Shown one piece after another: positions 43,624-54,533 of a DNA stretch of 64,000 nucleotides (the stretch's first letter is position 1; every line of letters begins with the position of its first letter). The stretch is from Actinomyces sp. oral taxon 170 str. F0386 (GTDB lineage Bacteria; Actinomycetota; Actinomycetes; Actinomycetales; Actinomycetaceae). The translations under genes were made by a program, and so were the position numbers. The stretch lies in NCBI RefSeq assembly GCF_000195595.1, contig NZ_GL882544.1:186001-250000 (forward strand), read 5' to 3'. The notes beneath the pieces are model-generated. The model was given only the letters and a program-made list of their open reading frames with translations. It made no database searches and was not told the origin of the DNA.

Positions 43624-43725
43624 TCACTGCGGCGCGGGGCCGTGGTTCCACCCCATCATCATAGCAGCGAACACCCGAGTCTTATCATCCTCGAGCTTGC
43701 TGACAATTTTGTCGACCTTCTGCAT
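43624..43725 (-). CDS. 33-residue peptide, possible precursor of an exported or signalling peptide
   Basis: A strong ribosome site (AAAGGGGGTGA, 9 bases before ATG 43725) opens 33 codons: a charged amphipathic start MQKVDKIVSKLEDDKTR, then VFAAMMMGW and the ending NHGPAPQ. It is on the same strand as, and 69 bases before, the TPR-like gene, and heads the run that ends in the ABC exporter. An acidic/basic leader followed by a small-residue and aromatic C-terminus resembles precursors of ribosomally made peptides or pheromones. It could also be a plain leader peptide. No family recognised. Confidence 0.5.
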   Translation of the reverse strand: MQKVDKIVSKLEDDKTRVFAAMMMGWNHGPAPQ

Positions 43726-43863
43726 CGCTAAAGTCACCCCCTTTCATCAAGTAAACGAAACCGCCCGAAAATACATCAGGACCGCAAGATACGCGAACCA
43801 AGCGGTTGCAGATATTCAAGCAACCAGTCTTGAGCCACAGCAAGAGGATCTCAAAATATGACA

Positions 43864-43892
43864 CATTTACTATTAAAATTTGCATTTTTCAA
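43864..43892 (-). promoter_or_regulatory. tentative promoter of the peptide/ABC operon
   Basis: On the minus strand TTGAAA (43887-43892) and TAAATG (43864-43869) are spaced by 17 bases in a very A+T-rich stretch, about 140 bases before the peptide start. The -10 is weak, so this is only a candidate. Confidence 0.3.
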
Positions 43893-43924
43893 TATTTTTG
43901 ATTAAACATCGTACAAGACTCGGA

Positions 43925-43968
43925 AAGATGACATGCGGCACAGGGACAATGAGACCACATGCTGAAGC
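43925..43968. repeat. direct repeat B (displaced trmL 5' end)
   Basis: This stretch matches 40 of 44 bases of repeat A at the trmL start and is exact over 43943-43965. On the minus strand it reads as a start-like GTG followed by PHVIF, like the first residues of TrmL, then runs into unrelated A+T-rich sequence. It looks like a trmL beginning cut off from its gene. Confidence 0.85.
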
Positions 43969-44008
43969 ATCCCGACGATGACCGCGCTGCGGCTGGCATG
44001 ATCGGGAC

Positions 44009-44662
44009 ATGAGCACCGCCCGGTATCCTCTTTCCTCCTCCAGCCTGTCCTCTGATGCACTTGCGAACGACGTCGTACGTCTCGAACCGCTGACTCCCGA
44101 GCACGTTCCCGGACTGCAGCTGGCCGCCGAGGCGGCTGCGACGAGCCCCTTCGCCACGGTGCCGACGCCGGAGACGGTCGAGGACTACGTGGCCCGCAGC
44201 CTGGCCCGTCGGGACACGGGTACCTACGTGCCTTTCGCGCAGGTGGAGGTCACCACTGGTCGCGTCGTCGGGCACACCGCGTACCTGACGCCGCGGTGGA
44301 TGCCGGATGGGCGGCTCTTCGCGGTCGAGATCGGCTCCTCCTGGCTCTCGCCGGCGGTTCGCGGTACCGCCGTCAACCCGGCCGCCAAGCTCCTGCTTCT
44401 CGCGCAGGCTCTTGAGGAGTGGGGCGTGGACCGTGTGGACATCAAGACCGATGCGCGCAACGAGGTGGCTCGCGGCGCGATCGAGGCGCTGGGCGTGACC
44501 TTCGAGGGGGTCCTGCGCGCCTGGCAGCCCTCGCTGGCACCCGGTGAGGAGGGGAGTACGCGCGACACGGCCATGTTCGCCATCACCCCGACGCAGTGGC
44601 CTGGAGTCAGAACCCGTCTAGTGGAACGCATCGAGAGGCGCTCCACGTCGCCGAAAGGATGA
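44009..44662 (+). CDS. GNAT family N-acetyltransferase (RimJ/RimL-like)
   Basis: 217 residues. After a Ser-rich start the RimJ/L-type core reads DVVRLEPLTPEHVPGLQLA, ... FAVEIGSSWLSPAVRGTAVN (beta 4 and acetyl-CoA loop) and VDIKTDARNEVARGAIEALG near 150, then GVLRAWQPS. It probably N-acetylates a protein or small molecule; the target is unknown. The YbaK-like gene follows 5 bases after its stop and is likely cotranscribed. Its upstream region is the right edge of the inserted cassette. Confidence 0.87.
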   Translation: MSTARYPLSSSSLSSDALANDVVRLEPLTPEHVPGLQLAAEAAATSPFATVPTPETVEDYVARSLARRDTGTYVPFAQVEVTTGRVVGHTAYLTPRWMPDGRLFAVEIGSSWLSPAVRGTAVNPAAKLLLLAQALEEWGVDRVDIKTDARNEVARGAIEALGVTFEGVLRAWQPSLAPGEEGSTRDTAMFAITPTQWPGVRTRLVERIERRSTSPKG

Positions 44663-44667
44663 GAGGA

Positions 44668-45261
44668 ATGACTGATCTGCGTGATCCTGCTGAGGTCTTC
44701 GCCGCGGAGATCGGCTGGCAGCCGGCGCTGGAGCGCACCGACCTGCTCGCTGACCCGGTGGCTGCGGCGCTGCGGGCACTGAAGACCTCCTCCCCCGACG
44801 GTGCGCACCTGGCCCGCCAGGCTCAGGTGGTTCCGATCGACCCGCAGTACTCCGACACCGACGCGCTCAACGCCCACTACGCTCTGGATCCCGAGGCGAC
44901 CGGGAACTGCGTGCTCGTGGCCGGCAAGCGCACGGGCGAGGAGCGCATCGCCGCCTGCGTCGTGCGGGCGCCCGACTTCGCCGACGTCAACCACGTCGTC
45001 AAGAAGCGCATGGACGTGCGCAAGGCCTCGTTCCTGCCGGTGGAGCGGGCCGTGGAGATGAGCGGCATGGAGTACGGCGGGATCACGCCGGTCGGTCTGC
45101 CCGAGGACTGGAGGCTCTTCATCGACGGCGCTGTGGCGGACCGTGCCACGGTGCTCATCGGCTCGGGCGTGCGTCACTCCAAGATCCTCGTTCCTGGGGC
45201 GCTGCTGGTGGCGCTGCCGGGAGCCGAGCGCGTTGAGAACCTGGGCATGCGCCCCGCCTGA
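44668..45261 (+). CDS. YbaK/EbsC-type aminoacyl-tRNA deacylase
   Basis: 197 residues from ATG 44668 with AGAGGA just upstream. The YbaK fold is marked by GNCVLVAGKRTGEERIAACV, the catalytic lysine region VKKRMDVRKASFLP near 115, the GMEYGGITPVGLP segment near 135 and the GSGVRHSKILVPG motif near 170. Relatives hydrolyse mischarged aminoacyl-tRNAs. No synthetase gene is adjacent, so specificity is open. Confidence 0.88.
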   Translation: MTDLRDPAEVFAAEIGWQPALERTDLLADPVAAALRALKTSSPDGAHLARQAQVVPIDPQYSDTDALNAHYALDPEATGNCVLVAGKRTGEERIAACVVRAPDFADVNHVVKKRMDVRKASFLPVERAVEMSGMEYGGITPVGLPEDWRLFIDGAVADRATVLIGSGVRHSKILVPGALLVALPGAERVENLGMRPA

Positions 45262-45304
45262 GCAGGTCCTTCAGACCGTCCAGGCGAGGCCCGGCCTCAG
45301 GTTC

Positions 45305-46756
45305 TCAGCCCAGGGAGTCCAGGACGATGTTGAGTCCCTCGCTCATGGTGGGGTGGGTGATGACGGCGTCGCGCACCTGCTGCCACCTCAGGCCTCCCAG
45401 CATCGCCATCTGGATGCTGGTGATGACCTCGCTGGCCTCGGCGCCGATGATGGCGGCCCCCAGCATGAGGTCGGTGTGGGCATCGATGACGATCTTGAAG
45501 AAGCCCTCGGTGCGGCCCAGGGTCTTGGCTCGAGGGACGGCGGCCGTGGGGGTCTTGGCGATGCGCACCTCGTAGCCGGCCTGGCGGGCCTCGGCCTCGG
45601 TCAGGCCCACGTGCCCGAGCTCGGGCGTGGTGAAGACGGCCCACGGGATGAGGCGCCCTGAGGTTGAGGCCTCCTTACCGGCGAAGAGGTCGCGCAGGAC
45701 GCGGAAGTCGTTCCAGGAGGCGTGGGTGAACTGGGGAGTGCCGGCCACGTCCCCGGCGGCGTAGACGCCCTCGGCGGTGGTGCGCAGGTGGTCGTCGACG
45801 CGCACGAAGCCGCGCTCGGTCAGCTCCACGCCCGTGGCCTCCAGGCCGAGACCGGCGGTGACGGGGGTGCGCCCCAGGGCGACGAGCAGGTGGGAGCCGG
45901 TCGCCTCGCGCCCGTCGGCGGTGGTGACGACGATGCCGTGCCCTTCGGGGGCGGCGGCGACCTTTGAGGCGCGTGCGCCGGCCAGGACCGTGACGCCCAG
46001 GGCCTCCAGGCCGGCGGTCACCTCGGCGGCGACGTCGTCGTCCTCGCGGTCCAGGATGTGCTGCCCGGCGTGGATGATGGTGACCGGCACGCCGAGGAGG
46101 CCCATGAGGGAGGCCATCTCGACGCCGATGACGCCGCCGCCCAGGACCACGAGCCCGGTGGGCAGCTCGGGCAGGGTGAGCAGGTCCTCGCTGGTCCAGT
46201 AGCGCACGTCGGCCAGGCCCTCGATCGGGGGAACCGACGGCGTGGTGCCAGTGTTGATGAGGACCTTGGCGCCGCGTACTCGCCTCAGGCCACCGTCGTT
46301 CAGGGCGATCTCGACGGTGCGCTCCCCCACGAAACGGGCGGTGCCCCTGACGAAGTCCATGCCGGAGGCGGGGAACATCTTCTCGTGGGCGGCCACCATG
46401 CCCGCCACGACGGTCTCCTTGCGGGCACGGAAGGAGGCCAGGTCGATGCGGGCCTGGGCCAAAGCATCGGTGTCACCGTCCTGCCCGGGCAGGGTGACGC
46501 CGTAGGTGCCCGAGCCCTGGACCTCGTGGAGGACCCGGGCGGCGGAGATGAGGGTCTTGGTGGGGATGCAGGCGACATTGATGCACGTGCCGCCCACCTT
46601 GTCCCGCTCCACCATGACGACCTTGTCTCCGGCCTTGGCGCGCAGCATCGCCAGGGACTTGCCGGCCTTGCCGCCTCCGACGACGAGGAGATCGATTTCC
46701 TCGACCGGGACGTCAGCCTGGCTGAATGAATCGCTGTTGACGGTGGACTGGGACAT
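45305..46756 (-). CDS. FAD-dependent pyridine nucleotide-disulfide oxidoreductase (Lpd/MerA-like)
   Basis: 483 residues from ATG 46756, which has an AAGGAG site 10 bases upstream. FAD fold DLLVVGGGKAGKSLAML is at 22-38, the redox disulfide is GGTCINVACIPTK (Cys four residues apart) near 58, the NAD(P)H fold VVLGGGVIGVEMAS near 195, and the C-terminal His-Glu pair sits in ITHPTMSEGLN. All catalytic parts of a dihydrolipoamide-dehydrogenase-like enzyme are present, but no lipoyl-complex genes are nearby. This subgroup is often annotated as mercuric-reductase-like; the metal-binding Cys pair of MerA is absent. Confidence 0.85.
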   Translation of the reverse strand: MSQSTVNSDSFSQADVPVEEIDLLVVGGGKAGKSLAMLRAKAGDKVVMVERDKVGGTCINVACIPTKTLISAARVLHEVQGSGTYGVTLPGQDGDTDALAQARIDLASFRARKETVVAGMVAAHEKMFPASGMDFVRGTARFVGERTVEIALNDGGLRRVRGAKVLINTGTTPSVPPIEGLADVRYWTSEDLLTLPELPTGLVVLGGGVIGVEMASLMGLLGVPVTIIHAGQHILDREDDDVAAEVTAGLEALGVTVLAGARASKVAAAPEGHGIVVTTADGREATGSHLLVALGRTPVTAGLGLEATGVELTERGFVRVDDHLRTTAEGVYAAGDVAGTPQFTHASWNDFRVLRDLFAGKEASTSGRLIPWAVFTTPELGHVGLTEAEARQAGYEVRIAKTPTAAVPRAKTLGRTEGFFKIVIDAHTDLMLGAAIIGAEASEVITSIQMAMLGGLRWQQVRDAVITHPTMSEGLNIVLDSLG

Positions 46757-46962
46757 GGATGCGCATCTCCTTCGGCGGTTGCCGGTCGGCATGATCTGGA
46801 CGCCAGGGCAACGAGGAGCGAAGGCTCGCTATTCCAGCGCGACTGCGGAAGCCCTCAGCGGCGCACCGCTCACACGTGAGGAATCCTCATACGGTTGCCG
46901 TCCCTCCCAACCGGTCATTGAGTCAACTTATTCTTTTGTTCCCGCCAATAAGGCGCACCGCC

Positions 46963-47544
46963 CTACCGTCCACCCATCGCGGTCAGGGCAACATCCAGAG
47001 AGCCGACAAGTATGGCGAAACTCATATCAATGGGTGCATCCATGGCAAAGCCCCCGTGGACCTCGATATCCACGAAGCCGTGAAGTGACGCCCGGGTCAT
47101 TCGCACCGCGTCAACCATTCGCTCATCCGGGATGCGATAGCCGGCCAGCGCCGCGGTGACGATGTCAACCGTACGTCGAGCAGCCATCGAACGCATCGGG
47201 TCCGATTCTCCTTCGAGCGTCTCCACGGGGGCCTGAGTCATCGGGTAGAGCCCGGGGTGCTCATGAGCGAAGGCCCGGTAGGCATTGGCCAGGGCCTGCA
47301 GTGCGTCACGTCCAGCTCTCCCCATAACGGAGGCCGCCAGGCAGTCGGCGAGCTCCCCCACTGCCCGCACGGAGACCTGCTGAACCAGGTCACTCATACC
47401 TGCAACGTGCTTGTACAGGCTCGGGGGTGCGACTCCGAGATCTGCGGCCAGACGGCTCAGGGACAGCACCTCGAGTCCGTCGGCATCGACGATCTGCGCC
47501 GCCCGCTCCACCACACGTTCGGTACTCAGTCCTGCTCTCGGCAT
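46963..47544 (-). CDS. TetR/AcrR family regulator (WHG-type ligand domain)
   Basis: 193 residues from ATG 47544, with AAGGAGA 6 bases upstream. The helix-turn-helix is VVERAAQIVDADGLEVLSLS ... LAADLGVAPPSLYKHVAGM at 10-50. The C-terminal part with ALANAYRAFAHEHPGLYPMT and SLHGFVDIEVHGGF is the TetR_C WHG-type domain. It starts 10 bases after the alpha/beta hydrolase stop, so the two genes form an operon and the regulator probably controls the hydrolase. Confidence 0.88.
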   Translation of the reverse strand: MPRAGLSTERVVERAAQIVDADGLEVLSLSRLAADLGVAPPSLYKHVAGMSDLVQQVSVRAVGELADCLAASVMGRAGRDALQALANAYRAFAHEHPGLYPMTQAPVETLEGESDPMRSMAARRTVDIVTAALAGYRIPDERMVDAVRMTRASLHGFVDIEVHGGFAMDAPIDMSFAILVGSLDVALTAMGGR

Positions 47545-47554
47545 CTTGCTCTCC

Positions 47555-48436
47555 TTACCTCTCCCCCGCCGGCCTCGGCGCAGCGTTGTCAGCGACGACA
47601 CGCCGGATGAAGTCGACCACGCGCGGCCCGACGACGTCGGGACGCTCCAGCATCGGGGCATGTCCTGCGCCGGGAACCATCATGACCTCTCCCGAACCTT
47701 CACCAACGGCACGAGCCGCCCAGGCGGCCTCGGCAACCGGGTCCCTCCAGTCGGGATCCACCTGCCCCATGACCACGAGGGACGGGCAGCCAACCTTTTC
47801 CAGCCATGGGGCAACCACGCGATGGTCGGTGCGGGTCGTGGCCCAGAAGGCCCGCCAGCGCCCCGAACGGCGCAGTAGACCGGCCAAATGGGCGGCTCGC
47901 TGCCGGGCGTCAGGCAGACCGGGCCACAGACGGGCCGAGTAGCTGCGCCACACGGCCGGCCCCCAGGGGCGCAGCAGCGCGATCCCAAGCATGGTGCGCT
48001 GCACGAGAGTCTTGACTCGACTCTGCGGCCCACGCAGAAAGGGGCAGACGAGCACGAGCCCGCACACCAGGTCGGGGCGGCGCCCGGCTGCGATCACCGC
48101 AGCAGCCCCGGACATGGAGGCTCCTACGACGACGGCGGAGCCGGCGTCGAGAGCCTCGATCAGGGCAATGAGGTCGGATGCTGTGGCCTCGTCACCATAA
48201 GCGGTGAAGGTTGCCGAGCTGTCCCCGTGACCGCGCAGGTCCGCAGTGACAACGCGGAAGCCCGCCTCGCTCAGGGACTGCGCCAGCGGTGCGTAGACGT
48301 CCCGCACGTCCCCCATGGCCGGTGAGCAGACGACGAGCGGCCGACTCGCTGCAGCCGATCCAGCACCTGCACCGACAGGCTCATGCACCTCGTAGGCGAT
48401 GGTGCCGCCCGGCACCCCAAGTTGGCTAATAGTCAT
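47555..48436 (-). CDS. alpha/beta hydrolase
   Basis: 293 residues from ATG 48436. RPLVVCSPAMGDVRDVYAPL gives the oxyanion region, GHGDS precedes the nucleophile elbow VVGASMSGAAAVI (Ser near 107), DPDWRDPVAEA near 232 supplies the acid and PGAGHAPMLERPD near 262 the His. The catalytic triad looks complete. The start has no ribosome site, but TAACTT with TTGCCC 17 bases upstream ends about 7 bases before the ATG, suggesting a leaderless transcript. Substrate unknown. Confidence 0.86.
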   Translation of the reverse strand: MTISQLGVPGGTIAYEVHEPVGAGAGSAAASRPLVVCSPAMGDVRDVYAPLAQSLSEAGFRVVTADLRGHGDSSATFTAYGDEATASDLIALIEALDAGSAVVVGASMSGAAAVIAAGRRPDLVCGLVLVCPFLRGPQSRVKTLVQRTMLGIALLRPWGPAVWRSYSARLWPGLPDARQRAAHLAGLLRRSGRWRAFWATTRTDHRVVAPWLEKVGCPSLVVMGQVDPDWRDPVAEAAWAARAVGEGSGEVMMVPGAGHAPMLERPDVVGPRVVDFIRRVVADNAAPRPAGER

Positions 48437-48955
48437 AGCTATAAAGTTACTGACATTCACGCCCGAGGGCAAGTACTCCTTGCACAGCCGCTCAAGATCA
48501 AGAACAGTGCACTCGAGACCTCATCGACACTGCACGAGCACCCTTCTCAACACACCAACCACACCTGGAGGTCACCAAGTTGACCAATTGGCAAGAGACA
48601 ACTGCGACAATTGCCGCAGGTCTGAGCCCGCAGCCGGTCGAGTGACTCGACGATGAGGACGATGAAACGGTCGTCGACCGCCCCTGATCATATCCAAGAA
48701 GAACATGGTTCCACAGCCGGCGAGGAAGTCGGAGTACATCTTGAAATACACCACGAAGTAGTCCGAGAAAGAGCGGCTAACCTCGTGGCCGCGATAAGGA
48801 ATCCCATGAGCGACGCCTGAGACTCCCTGAGTTACTCGCCTCTCACGATAACCCCGACCAACTAACAGCTCGAAGGACCCCTATGTGCGACGACCCTAGG
48901 TGGTCGCACTTTTCAGCACTGGCACACAAACCTGCCTTGAAGGGCACAGAATAGG
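48437..48955. other. 519-bp stretch without a convincing gene
   Basis: Apart from the hydrolase promoter at its left end, I see no supported gene. A TTG at 48581 after a GGAGGT site opens 21 codons (MTNWQETTATIAAGLSPQPV) to a stop. On the minus strand FVVYFKMYSDFLAGCGTMFF reads like a protein fragment without a start. The segment looks like decayed coding sequence next to the low-G+C MarR/hydrolase pair. Confidence 0.4.
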
Positions 48956-49411
48956 TCACACAGACACTGCAGAGGAGTAGACCACCCGCAAGAGATGACA
49001 AAGTTGATCATATTCCGCATCAGAGAGACCACGAAAAAATTTCGCCCGAGACGGAGCTAACATAATCTGGACAGTGTCGAGCAGATCAGCTCCCTCAACA
49101 CTCAATCTAATCTGTTTCACGCGACGATCCTCCAACGCAGGCGCCACCTCAACGAGACCTCGATCAGTTAGAGAAGCTACAACAGGAACGATGTTGCGAG
49201 GATCACTTCCAACGTGGATCGCAAGATCTCGCTGTCGAACCATCACCCCGTCAGCAAGAGTTGCAAGAATCGCGAACTCAGCCTGAGTGAGCCCAACATC
49301 TCGCAACAAAGACCCCCACTCCTTCTCAACCATACCCCCCAATCGCGAGATCAGGAACCCGGCCCCTTCACGAAAACTGACAAGCGACGAACGACTCGAT
49401 GTGGTAGACAT
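48956..49411 (-). CDS. MarR family transcriptional regulator
   Basis: 151 residues. The winged helix-turn-helix spans about 40-105: LTQAEFAILATLADG, VRQRDLAIHVGSDPRNIV as recognition region and LVEVAPALEDRRVKQIRLS as wing. The DxR wing motif is conserved (EDRRVK). It is divergent from an alpha/beta hydrolase whose ATG is 5 bases from its own, and both start codons lie in a perfect palindrome, so it should repress both genes. A+T content is higher than in flanking genes, suggesting the pair was acquired together. Confidence 0.9.
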   Translation of the reverse strand: MSTTSSRSSLVSFREGAGFLISRLGGMVEKEWGSLLRDVGLTQAEFAILATLADGVMVRQRDLAIHVGSDPRNIVPVVASLTDRGLVEVAPALEDRRVKQIRLSVEGADLLDTVQIMLAPSRAKFFRGLSDAEYDQLCHLLRVVYSSAVSV

Positions 49412-49427
49412 GTTTCATGTCTACCAC
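49401..49427. promoter_or_regulatory. 27-bp palindrome containing both start codons (MarR operator)
   Basis: GTGGTAGACATG (49401-49412), TTT, CATGTCTACCAC (49416-49427) is perfectly symmetrical. The minus-strand ATG (49411) and plus-strand ATG (49417) are inside the two arms, so both proteins begin Met-Ser-Thr-Thr. A Shine-Dalgarno is absent on both sides, so initiation is probably leaderless, and bound MarR would cover both starts. Confidence 0.75.
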
Positions 49428-50268
49428 GATCAGCACTCACGACGTCACCCTCGACGACCGCGTCTTCCGTATCCTTCGCGCTGGAGACCCTTGCGCGCCC
49501 ACTATAATTTTTCTTCACGGGTGGCCGCAGGACAGCACAGCCTGGAAAGATATTCTCCTTCTGGCCGCTCACGACTATCAATGCATAGCAGTGGACCTAC
49601 CTGGTATCGGCGCTTCAAAAACAACAGGACCCTGCGGCAGTAAGGTCTTGCTGGCACGACAAATCCACGACTTCCTCGAATACCTAGGCCTGGAGAATGC
49701 CGCTATGGTCGGTCACGACGTTGGAGGCATGATCACCTTCTCCTACCTACGAGAGTTCGGAGACCTGACCAAAGCCGTCATCATGAACACAGTGATTCCT
49801 GGAATTGCGCCATGGGATGATGTCATCAGAATTCCCTGGTTATGGCATTTCGCCTTTCACTCCATCCCAGACCTACCAGAACAGGTCACCGTAAATAATC
49901 TGCCAGCATACTTCGACTACTTTTACGACACAACGAGCGCCACCCCAGAGAGAATCAGCAGAGCCTCACGTAGGCAGTTCGTCTCTTCCTACCAGTCCCC
50001 TGACTCTTTGCGCCAGGGATTCGAATTCTACCGAGCACTTTGGGATGATGCCCAAGAGAACGCAACATCAAGTGATGTGATTAACATTCCATTACTTTAT
50101 TTACGAGGCGACCAAGAACACGGGGACATCAACACCTACATTGCCGGTTTCAAACAAGCAGGGTTGACCAATATTCAAAGTGCCCTCGTACCTGGATCAG
50201 GACATTTCACCTTACAGGAAAATCCTGCAGATACCTGGAGTGCTATCCGAAACTTCCTCTACGGGTAG
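49417..50268 (+). CDS. alpha/beta hydrolase (haloalkane dehalogenase/epoxide hydrolase-like)
   Basis: 283 residues. TIIFLHGWPQDSTAWKDI holds the HGWP oxyanion motif, the nucleophile elbow is VGHDVGGMI with Asp as nucleophile near residue 104, and PGSGHFTLQENP supplies the His. Asp nucleophile plus HGWP is the pattern of epoxide hydrolases and dehalogenases rather than esterases. Lower G+C than neighbours and a private MarR regulator suggest an acquired detoxification module. Its 3' end faces acnA, 22 bases away. Confidence 0.88.
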   Translation: MSTTISTHDVTLDDRVFRILRAGDPCAPTIIFLHGWPQDSTAWKDILLLAAHDYQCIAVDLPGIGASKTTGPCGSKVLLARQIHDFLEYLGLENAAMVGHDVGGMITFSYLREFGDLTKAVIMNTVIPGIAPWDDVIRIPWLWHFAFHSIPDLPEQVTVNNLPAYFDYFYDTTSATPERISRASRRQFVSSYQSPDSLRQGFEFYRALWDDAQENATSSDVINIPLLYLRGDQEHGDINTYIAGFKQAGLTNIQSALVPGSGHFTLQENPADTWSAIRNFLYG

Positions 50269-50290
50269 AAACGCCATGCGTCTCACATCC

Positions 50291-52966
<2,676 letters not shown>

Positions 52967-53201
52967 CGTCGTTCCTGTTCTGCACAAGGGGGCGGGCCGC
53001 CAAGCGCCCGCGGGGTGCGGGAGCCGGCCTGCCCGGTCAGGCCGCGACACACGCTAGACGAAGCTCCGTCATCCCGCGTCAACATGCCGCAGGGTCTGAA
53101 GGATCCCCGGCAGGGTACCGATCGCGCTGCCGGGCCCGCCGCGGGGGCGGAGCCGATTAACGTGCGGTCACCCGTACCTATCGCCGGCCGGGGCTCCGCG
53201 C

Positions 53202-54275
53202 TCACGCAGGGCCGGGCTTCCAGTGCGCCAGGTGCAGCGCGCCGGAATCGTCCAGGTCCATGACCCAGAAGGCGGACCCCTGCTCTCCCAGGGCGGAGTC
53301 AATGGCCACGACCGCACCCGGGCGGGCCTCCAACGGAACCGACCACAGCTCCTCACCCGAGGTGTGCTCCGCCCTGTAGCCCGCGTCGTTCATTCTCTCC
53401 CGCGGCATGAACGCACGGACCGCGACCGCTGTCCCGTCGTCGTCGACCCCCACCCGCATCCTCCTGCCGGCCTCAGTGTCGACGGCGAAGACCCCCTCCC
53501 GGGGCCCGATACGACGGAAGTCCACCAGCACCAGGTTGTACTCGCCGCTGTCCAGGTCGTAGCGGTCCGATAGCCCGATGGAAACCTCATTGCCTTCGTA
53601 GTCGAGCGTCAGTGACGCCGCACCCGGGTCGTCGATCCCAGTGCACCACCTCTCCGAGCAGCCACGGGGCTCCAGGCAGACGAGCTCACTCCTGTCGCCG
53701 TAGCCGGGCACGACGGTCACGACGACGCCCTCACCGGCCACCAGGTTGACCGCCCGGGATACCGCCTCGGGCGCCCTCCTCACCTCACCGGTCCCCAGAT
53801 CCACAGCACCCGCATTGGTCCACACCAATCCACGCGACACGCCCCCGGCCACCACGCCCTGAGGAGCCTCCAACACCACCGACCAACGCACCCGCTCATC
53901 GGCACGCTCAAGCGCACACACCCCTGCCCCCGCCTGAACCACCACACAGTCGTCATCCTCATGCACCAGCTTGGGCATCTCCGCAAAATCCTGGCGGGAC
54001 GAACTGAGCCCCTCAGGACCGTCGTCGTCGAGGTAGTCCCCGCTTAAGGAACCGGTGAACCGCAGCCCCGTGTCCGTCCGCCAGCTCGCCGCAGTCGCCG
54101 TCTCCCACAGACGACCGTCCACGTCATCACGATCGTTGCGAATCTTGGTCTCAACCCCCGGATCTTGCCCTGGCCGAGGACAGGAACCACCACTATCCCG
54201 GCGGAGCACCACGCCGGCACCGCCGAGCGCGACTAGCCCCGCAAGCGCACGACGACTCACCACCATGGAACTCAT
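53202..54275 (-). CDS. exported protein of unknown function, beta-propeller-like
   Basis: 357 residues. The N-terminus MSSMVVSRRALAGLVALGGA has a twin-arginine-like SRRALAGL and a short hydrophobic core, then GGSC, a possible lipobox cysteine near residue 32. The rest is rich in beta-strand patterns and Asp/Gly turns (CVVVQAGAGVCALERADERV, AVDLGTGEVRRAPEAV, VFAVDTEAGRRMRV) that resemble PQQ/Kelch-like propeller blades. No enzyme motif. Function unknown; it lies beside a wall-anchored adhesin but is transcribed the other way. Confidence 0.7.
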   Translation of the reverse strand: MSSMVVSRRALAGLVALGGAGVVLRRDSGGSCPRPGQDPGVETKIRNDRDDVDGRLWETATAASWRTDTGLRFTGSLSGDYLDDDGPEGLSSSRQDFAEMPKLVHEDDDCVVVQAGAGVCALERADERVRWSVVLEAPQGVVAGGVSRGLVWTNAGAVDLGTGEVRRAPEAVSRAVNLVAGEGVVVTVVPGYGDRSELVCLEPRGCSERWCTGIDDPGAASLTLDYEGNEVSIGLSDRYDLDSGEYNLVLVDFRRIGPREGVFAVDTEAGRRMRVGVDDDGTAVAVRAFMPRERMNDAGYRAEHTSGEELWSVPLEARPGAVVAIDSALGEQGSAFWVMDLDDSGALHLAHWKPGPA

Positions 54276-54533
54276 GGCGTCACGATGAACGCAGAACCGT
54301 GCCGGGGTCTATGGAGATATCTCCCCGGCGGCCGGAACCCGTGGGCGGCCGCGCGGGCCCGAGAAAACTGCGCACACCCAAGCATCCGATCAGCAAATAT
54401 ACCAATACGGCAACGCAATGGTTACAAAACGTAAATGGTACGCCCGCCGTTGGAGTCAACATCATAGTATCCCGACGAATTCCTGCACTTCCCCCAAAAC
54501 ACAGGAACATCCCCATCAAGACGGAGATAAAGA

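Larger units (their letters stand above)
39857..43965. mobile_element. 4.1-kb repeat-bounded cassette: peptide gene, TPR-like gene, ABC exporter
   Basis: The segment lies between two 44-bp direct repeats of the trmL 5' end, as expected of insertion into that site with duplication or replacement of the gene's start. It holds five minus-strand genes in one run. Its right third (42403-43930) is much richer in A+T than all neighbours. No integrase or transposase is present, so how it moved is unknown; it may be a remnant or have been exchanged by recombination between repeats. Confidence 0.6.

Noticed and set aside
43873-44157. 94-codon minus-strand frame across repeat B
   Set aside because: It is antisense to the GNAT gene and then reads into the displaced trmL start and A+T-rich DNA; no ribosome site.
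48572-48754. 60-codon minus-strand frame with a protein-like stretch
   Set aside because: No ribosome site and the 3' half is low quality; kept only as a possible remnant.
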